Source: an uncultured Bacilli bacterium (GTDB lineage: Bacteria > Bacillota_I > Bacilli_A > RF39 > UBA660). Taken from it: a stretch of DNA of 12,291 nucleotides. The translations under genes and the position numbers were made by a program. This document shows positions 1 through 4,956 of the stretch, piece after piece. Each line of letters starts with the position of its first letter. Positions within the stretch are counted from its first letter, which is position 1. The stretch covers positions 1-12,291 of the forward strand of contig CANQDB010000033.1 of the NCBI GenBank assembly GCA_947591175.1, written 5' to 3'. Below the pieces are notes generated by a model. That model ran no database searches, was not told where the DNA came from, and was given only the letters and a program-made list of their open reading frames with translations.

Positions 1-34
1 CTTGTTCTTCTTTAGTTTTAAATGGAAAATACAT
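1..34 (-). CDS. 5' end of an unidentified gene (partial)
   Basis: Only the start of this leftward gene lies in the window: ATG at 34-32 and eleven codons reading MYFPFKTKEEQ before the left edge. The start is supported by a near-perfect Shine-Dalgarno (AAAGGAGGTGA, about 38-48) six or so bases upstream. Eleven residues are too few to name a family. The gene has its own upstream region, because corA, the next gene to the right, ends at 306 and is followed by a good terminator at 219-242. A weak promoter candidate on the minus strand is TTGTAA - 17 bases - TAGAGT, with the -10 at 58-63. The Shine-Dalgarno is locked in a hairpin, described separately. Confidence 0.6.
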   Translation of the reverse strand, partial: MYFPFKTKEEQ

Positions 35-38
35 GTTT

Positions 39-58
39 CACCTCCTTTCGAGGAGGTA
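39..58 (-). promoter_or_regulatory. Hairpin sequestering the Shine-Dalgarno
   Basis: On the minus strand the sequence ACCTCCT-CGAA-AGGAGGT forms a 7-bp perfect stem (an eighth U-G pair is possible) with a 4-base loop. The 3' arm is the entire Shine-Dalgarno of the partial gene starting at 34, and the 5' arm is a copy of the anti-Shine-Dalgarno. If the transcript includes 51-57, ribosome access should be blocked. The nearest weak promoter (-10 at 58-63) would start transcription at about 50-51 and exclude the 5' arm, so the effect depends on where transcription begins. The hairpin is seen directly; control of translation is inferred. Confidence 0.55.
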
Positions 59-90
59 CTCTAACACAAGTAAAAAAACATTACAAATCG

Positions 91-196
91 CCAATTTTAA
101 AAATTCCCTAAGGGAAATTTAAAACAAAATTAAAAATTCCTCTAGGTGAATTTTGAAAATTCGTCTAGGGGAATTTTTTAGAATTTTTAAAATTGC
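91..196. repeat. Composite palindromic repeat, copy A
   Basis: Three imperfect palindromes of about 20-22 bases, each with arms like AAAATTCCC and its complement around a CTAG-type centre. Centres are near 110 (CTAAG), 143.5 (CTAG 142-145) and 166.5 (CTAG 165-168), giving spacings of about 33 and 23. The unit is flanked by AATTTT on the left and ends with AAAATTG at about 189-195. A second copy with the same order and spacing lies at 4778-4881. It is non-coding and could be a small mobile or REP-like element or an array of protein-binding sites. No function is known to me. Confidence 0.7.
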
Positions 197-214
197 AAGT
201 TTTTTAAATTTTTC

Positions 215-242
215 AAAAAAATCCTAGGCTCACCTAGGATTT
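215..242 (-). terminator. Intrinsic terminator of corA
   Basis: A perfect 10-bp stem, AAATCCTAGG at 219-228 and CCTAGGATTT at 233-242, with a 4-base loop. On the minus strand it is followed by a run of seven T (221-215). It lies about 65 bases past the corA stop and faces the right way for that gene. Confidence 0.8.
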
Positions 243-247
243 CAACC

Positions 248-267
248 ATGTCACAATATCGTGACAT
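248..267. repeat. 7-bp inverted repeat ATGTCAC-N6-GTGACAT
   Basis: A perfect dyad between the corA stop codon and its terminator. It has no T-run, so it is not itself a terminator. It could be a 3' stem-loop protecting the corA mRNA or a protein-binding site. Nothing in the sequence decides between these. Confidence 0.45.
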
Positions 268-305
268 TTATAGTCTATGAATAATTTACTTTTTTATACC
301 TAAAT

Positions 306-1250
306 TTATAACATATTTTTTCTTTTTAAAATCCACGTAATTAAAATAGAAATAACACAAGATATAAATAACAAATACCAAACTGAGCCATCACTAGTAC
401 CGATAGTTCCAAATGGAATGTTCATACCAAAAAACGAAAATATCATCGTTGGGATTGAAATAACAATCGTAATACTCGTTAAAAACTTCATAACGTTGTT
501 TAAGTTATTAGAAATAACTGTCGCAAAGGCATCGGTCATACTACCTAAAATTTCCCTATACAAACTAGCCATTTCAATACCTTGTTTATTTTCTAAAATA
601 GCGTCTTCCAACAAATCTTGATCATCTTCAAATAATGGAATAAAAGTACCTTTGACAACTTTTTCTAAAACGGCCTCATTCTCTCTTAACGAAGTTGCAA
701 AATAAACTAGACTCTTCTCTAGCGAAAGCATTTTCGCTAAATCTTTATTAGAAGTTGAAGTAAACATAAGGTCTTCAGTTTCTTCCATCGTTTGATGAAT
801 TTGCTTCAAGCACTTAGTGTAATAATGGGCTACCTGATAAAGTATTTGAATTACAAAACGACTCTTATGATCGGTATAGAAATTTTTAATTTTATCTTCC
901 TGAAACTGTTTCATGAAGTCGAACTCTTGATTAGAAATAGTCACAATATAGGAGTTATGAATCGATAAAATACCAAGGGGATAAGTTTTAACTTGAGAAC
1001 TACCATGACGCATATAGTTTTTAGGAACATCGATAATGACCAAAGAATTATCATCCTCAACGTCTACTCTTGGTTGTTCTTCCTCATCTAGTATTGAAGT
1101 TAAATACGTTTCTTCAATATCTAAAGTACTCGCAACTCTTTTTATTTCATCTTGAGTTGGAGCTGTCAAATGAATCCACGAACCTGGTTTTATTTTTTCA
1201 AGTGAAGTGATTTCATTGTCTTGTTCTAATTTTTTATAAATTTGTATCAT
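306..1250 (-). CDS. corA: CorA-type magnesium transporter
   Basis: A 314-residue protein, the usual length for CorA (about 316 in enterics). It has a long cytoplasmic N-terminal domain and then two C-terminal membrane helices (about 255-274 and 290-308). The family signature GMN is at residues 275-277, at the end of the first helix, in the context FFGMNIPFG. The short loop after it is TIGTSDGS rather than the acidic MPE-type loop of classical CorA. The tail is basic (KRK). The family forms homopentameric channels for Mg2+ (sometimes Co2+ or Ni2+) in the inner membrane. The ATG has a strong Shine-Dalgarno AGGAGG at 1258-1263, and a good promoter lies just upstream. The gene is flanked by its own promoter and terminator, so it is probably monocistronic. 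Transport is assigned by family; the ion is inferred. Confidence 0.92.
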   Translation of the reverse strand: MIQIYKKLEQDNEITSLEKIKPGSWIHLTAPTQDEIKRVASTLDIEETYLTSILDEEEQPRVDVEDDNSLVIIDVPKNYMRHGSSQVKTYPLGILSIHNSYIVTISNQEFDFMKQFQEDKIKNFYTDHKSRFVIQILYQVAHYYTKCLKQIHQTMEETEDLMFTSTSNKDLAKMLSLEKSLVYFATSLRENEAVLEKVVKGTFIPLFEDDQDLLEDAILENKQGIEMASLYREILGSMTDAFATVISNNLNNVMKFLTSITIVISIPTMIFSFFGMNIPFGTIGTSDGSVWYLLFISCVISILITWILKRKNML

Positions 1251-1273
1251 AAGTGAACCTCCTATCCTAACTA

Positions 1274-1302
1274 AGTATAGACCGAATTTGATGGAAAATC
1301 AA
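1274..1302 (-). promoter_or_regulatory. Sigma-A promoter of corA
   Basis: On the minus strand, -35 TTGATT (1302-1297), a 17-base spacer and -10 TATACT (1279-1274). The expected start, near 1267, is a few bases upstream of the AGGAGG at 1258-1263. Confidence 0.7.
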
Positions 1303-1311
1303 TTGGGTAAA

Positions 1312-1342
1312 AGAAAAAAGGAACCTGTTATAATTCCTCTTT
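1312..1342 (-). terminator. Terminator of the phosphatidyltransferase gene
   Basis: On the minus strand AAAGAGGAA pairs with TTCCTTTTT (1342-1334 with 1323-1315, one G-U pair) around a 10-base loop, ending in a T-rich tract. It overlaps the stop codon at 1343-1341. It separates this gene from the corA promoter. Confidence 0.6.
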
Positions 1343-2213
1343 AATGTTTCTTTTGATATGGTGCCTTATATGCTTGAGTTGGTTCCTGCATAGTAAGATA
1401 AGTTATCTCTTGTTCAATCAACCATTGTTGCTCGAGTGTCGGCTTTTTTGTTGATTCGTTTTTTTTTTGCAAAGAGCCGTATTCTTTTTCGACCATTGCT
1501 GTTGTCTCATCTAACTTTTTTATTCTTTTTTCTTTTCGTTCACTATAATTACGATGAACTGTAACGATATCGACTAACGAACAAGCATCCGCTAAAACGG
1601 CACAAGCTGTAAATAAATAATTTTGGGATAATAAATAGCCAAAACGTAAACCACTGATAACGGCAATAGACATTGGCCACATCTTCAATTTACCATAGAC
1701 AGTTGGAGACATCGCATCTCCTTTTAAAAAGGCTTCGGATTTTTCTTTCAAAGTAAGTTTTTCTTGTTTCTTTTTCTTATCTTGAATTTTTTTAGTACCA
1801 TCTTCCGTCTTATCTATTGAAGTAACAGTTGCCACATAAAAATCCCGAATAATTGTCGGAGCTAAGAGAGCTAGACTCGTAACCGGAAAAAGGCCAGTAA
1901 AAACAAGAGTTAAAGCAATACCCCAGTTGAAAATTTTATCGGCAATAGCATCCAATGCTCCACCCAAACGTGAAGAACAATTAAAGTGTCTTGCAATAAA
2001 ACCATCGAGTAAATCTGTTAAAACAATACCAGTAGCCAGCATAGGAAGTATCCAAGGAGAAGTAACTCCAAAGAAGGTAAGAGGCGTAAGGCCATGACCA
2101 ATAAGGTAAAAAATCAAAAAACCAGTACCTAAAATTCGACCGAGAGTCAAAAAATTAGGAATAGTTAATAATTCACGATGAATCCACTCTTTGGTAGTCA
2201 TTTTTTCATCCAT
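1341..2213 (-). CDS. CDP-alcohol phosphatidyltransferase (PgsA/cardiolipin synthase-like)
   Basis: An integral membrane enzyme that transfers a phosphatidyl group from CDP-diacylglycerol to an alcohol in phospholipid synthesis. With the start at 2213 (290 residues), the complete catalytic signature D67-x2-DG-x2-AR-x8-G84-x3-D88-x3-D92 is present, so the active site looks intact. Hydrophobic segments lie at about 22-40, 52-66, 95-130 and 180-215. Two oddities: a lysine-rich hydrophilic insert at about 133-166, and a charged tail from about 220 to 290 that typical PgsA proteins (around 190 residues) lack. An upstream ATG at 2234 adds seven residues, but it would sit at the predicted transcription start. 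The ATG at 2213 has AGAGGAGA eight bases upstream and is preferred. The acceptor alcohol (glycerol-phosphate or phosphatidylglycerol) cannot be told from sequence. Confidence 0.85.
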   Translation of the reverse strand: MDEKMTTKEWIHRELLTIPNFLTLGRILGTGFLIFYLIGHGLTPLTFFGVTSPWILPMLATGIVLTDLLDGFIARHFNCSSRLGGALDAIADKIFNWGIALTLVFTGLFPVTSLALLAPTIIRDFYVATVTSIDKTEDGTKKIQDKKKKQEKLTLKEKSEAFLKGDAMSPTVYGKLKMWPMSIAVISGLRFGYLLSQNYLFTACAVLADACSLVDIVTVHRNYSERKEKRIKKLDETTAMVEKEYGSLQKKNESTKKPTLEQQWLIEQEITYLTMQEPTQAYKAPYQKKH

Positions 2214-2242
2214 AACCCGTTCTCCTCTTTTCATACCCCTTT

Positions 2243-2271
2243 AGAATACGACTTTGCCCTTATTTTGTCAA
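2243..2271 (-). promoter_or_regulatory. Sigma-A promoter of the phosphatidyltransferase gene
   Basis: Minus strand: perfect -35 TTGACA (2271-2266), 17-base spacer, -10 TATTCT (2248-2243). The predicted start near 2236 leaves the ATG at 2234 without a leader and so favours the start at 2213. Confidence 0.75.
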
Positions 2272-2313
2272 GCAGAAACCTTGATTAATAAAGGGAAAAT
2301 TAGGCAATTTTGG

Positions 2314-3024
2314 TTATTCGAGGACCTGTAGAGATTTCATATTTTCATTCTTCGGGTAAATTGTCAATTTTTCATTACTATCCATAATTACTAAAAACAA
2401 ATTTGCTAAATCTTTATAGCCTTCTCTTTCCAACCTGGTTCTTAACCATTTTTCGTCTTTATGTACTTCTTTTAAGTTATTATACATTATTTTGCCATCG
2501 ATTACCAAATCAGCGCACAATCCTTGGTAAGATGCCTTAATTTTTAGATCTTTTAACGTCGCCGGCTGGTACTTGCTCTTTAGTAGAAAACTTATCTGTC
2601 CATTCCCCTCCATCAAAGCAAATTCCACTTGCGATAGATCAAAGTAACCATTAACTCTTGCTTCTTGCAATAAATCGTTGATATCTAATTTAGCAACTTT
2701 GACATTATGGTAAAGTATCTCCCCATTTTGAATTAAAACTAACGGACTTCCTATAAAGAAGCGTCTTGCATTCATACTTTTTTGAGTAAGAAGCGAAATT
2801 AAAAGAGCAATCGCCGCATAGATAACTAAAGAAAATATCCCTTCGAAAAAATCAATTTCGGGATTTAAAGTCATTTCGGCAGCAAGAGACCCAATAGTAA
2901 TACCGATAACATAATCGAAAAGATTCATTTGACCTACCTGTTTTCTACCCATCAACTTGGTAAGTAAAAATAATACTGCAACCGATAAAATTCCCTTACC
3001 CAAAATAAAAAGATAACCTTCCAT
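2314..3024 (-). CDS. DUF421/YetF-family membrane protein
   Basis: A protein of about 236 residues with three N-terminal hydrophobic segments (about 5-25, 35-52, 60-82) and then a hydrophilic domain. Recognisable DUF421 (YetF-like) features are GRKQVGQMNLFDYVIGITIGSLAAE near the N-terminus, the PLVLIQNGEIL strand, and INDLLQEAR with a following SQVEFALMEGNGQISFL strand pair. Bacillus relatives include YetF, YdfS and YkjA, and some relatives are tied to spore resistance. The biochemical role is not established. An in-frame GTG at 3033 would add three residues, but that codon lies inside the Shine-Dalgarno (TTAGGTGAT), so the ATG at 3024 is chosen. The gene follows fhs by about 40 bases and is probably co-transcribed with it. 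Its Shine-Dalgarno and ATG lie in the loop of a hairpin, described separately. Confidence 0.82.
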   Translation of the reverse strand: MEGYLFILGKGILSVAVLFLLTKLMGRKQVGQMNLFDYVIGITIGSLAAEMTLNPEIDFFEGIFSLVIYAAIALLISLLTQKSMNARRFFIGSPLVLIQNGEILYHNVKVAKLDINDLLQEARVNGYFDLSQVEFALMEGNGQISFLLKSKYQPATLKDLKIKASYQGLCADLVIDGKIMYNNLKEVHKDEKWLRTRLEREGYKDLANLFLVIMDSNEKLTIYPKNENMKSLQVLE

Positions 3025-3048
3025 TTGTATCACCTAAGGTTATCTTTT
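3008..3048 (-). promoter_or_regulatory. Hairpin enclosing the DUF421-gene start site; possible fhs terminator
   Basis: A perfect 13-bp inverted repeat: AAAAGATAACCTT (minus strand, 3048-3036) pairs with AAGGTTATCTTTT (3020-3008). The 15-base loop (3035-3021) holds both the Shine-Dalgarno AGGTGAT and the ATG of the DUF421 gene. On the minus strand the 3' arm runs into a T-rich stretch (CTTTTTATTTT), so it resembles an intrinsic terminator after fhs that has been built into the next gene's first codons. It may act as an attenuator or control translation. The structure is seen directly; the role is inferred. Confidence 0.65.
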
Positions 3049-3068
3049 CCCAAACTAAATTTTTTATA

Positions 3069-4718
3069 CTAAAAGAGTCCTGTTATTTTGCCATCTACAC
3101 AGTCGATTTGTTCGTAATTAGCATTCTTTGGTAAACCTGGCATTGTTAATATGTCACCTAGTAAAATTGTTACAAATCCAGCTCCTGAATAAAGCACTAA
3201 ATCTTTAATTTGTAACTCATAATGGACAGGGTTACCACGCTTTTTGGCATCATCTGATAAAGAATACTGTGTTTTAGCAACACAAATTGGAAGATAATTT
3301 TGTTTTATCTTGCGAAGTAACTCTAGTTGTTTTTGAGCCTTAGTACTATAAGAAACACTATCGGCATGGTATATTTCTTTAGCCAAAACAATAAGTTTAT
3401 CTTCTATATCTAAGTCGTCCTTATAAAGAAAATGAAAATTGTTTTTACTATCTAACACCGCTTCGACTTTTTTAGCAAGGTCAACTGCTCCTTGACCACC
3501 ATCTTCATAACTCGAAGTAATTGCGAAAGGAACATTTTCCTGTGCACAGTACTTTCTAACAACTTCGATTTCTTCTAGAGTATCATTATTATAACGATTT
3601 AAACTAACGACAATAGGAACACCAAACTTTCTTAAATTAGATAAGTGAGCCTCTAAATTTGCAAGCCCTTTTTTGGTAGCTTGAGGATTTACTTCGAACA
3701 GTTCATCTTTATCTAAGCCACCATGATACTTAAGAGCTTTAATCGTCACGACTAGAACTACACACGAAGGTTTTATATTCCCCATGCGGCACTTGATATC
3801 CATAAACTTTTCAGCACCCAAGTCTGAACCGAACCCTGCCTCCGTTATTACATAATCCGAAAGACGTAAACCTAATTTAGTAGCAATCAAACTATTGCAC
3901 CCATGAGCAATATTAGCAAAAGGACCACCGTGAATTAAGACAGGATTTCCTTCTAAGGTCTGTACTAAATTTGGTTTCATTGCATCTTTCAACAAGGCCA
4001 TCATTGATCCACTTACTTTTAAATCCTTAGCATAAATAGGTTTTCCATCGTAAGTAAACCCGATAAAAATATTATCAAGACGTCGTCTTAAATCATCCAT
4101 ATCACTCGCCAAACAAAAAATTGTCATGATTTCACTAGCCGCCGTAATATTAAAATGTTCGTTTCGCTTCGTCTCTTTAGGTGAAGATAGACCTATTTCA
4201 ACTTCCCGTAAAGCCCTGTCGTTTACATCCAAACAACGTCTAAAAGTAATTGTTTTAGGATCTAAATTTAAGGAATTACCGAAATAAAATTGATTATCTA
4301 TAGCTGCACACAACAAATTATTGGCTGCCGTAATCGCATGAAAGTCACCTGTAAAATGCAAATTGATATCTTCCATCGGTACAACTTGACTATATCCTCC
4401 TCCAGTTGCTCCTCCTTTTAAACCAAACACTGGCCCTAAAGAAGGTTCTCTTAAAACTGCTAAAGAATCCTTACCTAACTTCCTAAAAGCATCATGTAAC
4501 CCAATTGTAACCGTCGTTTTCCCTTCCCCATAAGGTGTAGGAGATATGGCCGTCACTAAAATAAGTTTACCATTTTTATGAGAAGTAACCTGTTTAGTAT
4601 CGATTTTAGCCTTATATTTGCCGTAGTATTCTAAAGCTTCTTCAGATAAACCTAACTTCTTTCCAATATCAGAAATAGGAACCATTTTCATACTTTGAGC
4701 AATCTCAATATCCGTCAT
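3069..4718 (-). CDS. fhs: Formate-tetrahydrofolate ligase
   Basis: Catalyses ATP + formate + tetrahydrofolate to 10-formyl-tetrahydrofolate, supplying cytoplasmic one-carbon units for purines and initiator formyl-Met. The 549-residue length matches the family (about 555). The ATP-binding P-loop TPYGEGKTT is at 61-69. The diagnostic stretch EPSLGPVFGLKGGATGGGYS begins at 91, and MEDINLHFTGDFHAI is at 115-129. The C-terminal GAGFVTILLGDILTMPGLPK segment is also typical. No key residue is missing. The ATG is well placed after GGAGGGG (4730-4724). It is the first gene of a probable two-gene unit with the DUF421 gene, from which it is separated by a hairpin that could reduce downstream expression. 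Confidence 0.97.
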   Translation of the reverse strand: MTDIEIAQSMKMVPISDIGKKLGLSEEALEYYGKYKAKIDTKQVTSHKNGKLILVTAISPTPYGEGKTTVTIGLHDAFRKLGKDSLAVLREPSLGPVFGLKGGATGGGYSQVVPMEDINLHFTGDFHAITAANNLLCAAIDNQFYFGNSLNLDPKTITFRRCLDVNDRALREVEIGLSSPKETKRNEHFNITAASEIMTIFCLASDMDDLRRRLDNIFIGFTYDGKPIYAKDLKVSGSMMALLKDAMKPNLVQTLEGNPVLIHGGPFANIAHGCNSLIATKLGLRLSDYVITEAGFGSDLGAEKFMDIKCRMGNIKPSCVVLVVTIKALKYHGGLDKDELFEVNPQATKKGLANLEAHLSNLRKFGVPIVVSLNRYNNDTLEEIEVVRKYCAQENVPFAITSSYEDGGQGAVDLAKKVEAVLDSKNNFHFLYKDDLDIEDKLIVLAKEIYHADSVSYSTKAQKQLELLRKIKQNYLPICVAKTQYSLSDDAKKRGNPVHYELQIKDLVLYSGAGFVTILLGDILTMPGLPKNANYEQIDCVDGKITGLF

Positions 4719-4737
4719 ATAATCCCCTCCAGTTACT

Positions 4738-4743
4738 ATTATA
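4738..4743 (-). promoter_or_regulatory. Probable -10 of the fhs promoter
   Basis: A perfect TATAAT on the minus strand lies about 20 bases upstream of the fhs ATG, just before its Shine-Dalgarno. The -35 region is a pure A/T stretch without a TTGACA-like hexamer, so activity may depend on the A/T-rich upstream DNA. Confidence 0.5.
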
Positions 4744-4777
4744 TCGAAAAAAAATTAAAATTTTTTAAAAAACTTGT

Positions 4778-4881
4778 AATTTTCAAAATTCCCTTAGAGA
4801 ATTTCAAAAAAGTTTTTAAAATTCCCCTAGGCGAAAATTGAAAATTCCCCTAGAGAATTTTCAAAAAATTTTCAAAATTGG
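4778..4881. repeat. Composite palindromic repeat, copy B
   Basis: Second copy of the unit at 91-196, same order and orientation. Palindrome centres are near 4795 (CTTAG), 4828.5 (CTAG 4827-4830) and 4851.5 (CTAG 4850-4853), giving the same spacings of about 33 and 23. The distance from the last CTAG to the terminal AAAATTG is the same (27 bases) in both copies. It lies between the divergent fhs and adhesin promoters and stops about five bases before the adhesin -35. Apart from this repeat and the flanking promoters, I see nothing else in 4719-4956. Confidence 0.7.
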
Positions 4882-4885
4882 TCAT

Positions 4886-4914
4886 TTGCAAAGCCTAAAA
4901 AAACGTTTTATAGT
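4886..4914 (+). promoter_or_regulatory. Sigma-A promoter of the adhesin-sortase operon
   Basis: -35 TTGCAA (4886-4891), 17-base spacer, -10 TATAGT (4909-4914). The predicted transcription start is near 4921, exactly at the foot of the hairpin at 4921-4940. It lies directly beside composite repeat copy B. Confidence 0.7.
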
Positions 4915-4920
4915 AGGAAC

Positions 4921-4940
4921 CGTCTTTCCAAAAAAAGACG
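4921..4940 (+). promoter_or_regulatory. 5'-terminal mRNA stem-loop of the adhesin transcript
   Basis: CGTCTTT (4921-4927) pairs with AAAGACG (4934-4940) around a 6-base loop. By the predicted promoter this would be the first structure of the mRNA. The Shine-Dalgarno AGAAAGGA (4941-4948) follows immediately. Such 5' hairpins stabilise mRNAs in other bacteria; that role here is inferred. Confidence 0.5.
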
Positions 4941-4956
4941 AGAAAGGAATGAAAAA

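Noticed and set aside
61..200. CRISPR array from the regularly spaced short repeats
   Set aside because: Only three degenerate palindromes per locus with unequal A/T-rich gaps, no spacer-like unique sequences and no cas genes.
2290..2313. AT-only hairpin after the DUF421 gene (AAAATT-GCCT-AATTTT) as a terminator
   Set aside because: Six A-T pairs with no T-run of note; not stable enough to support a call.
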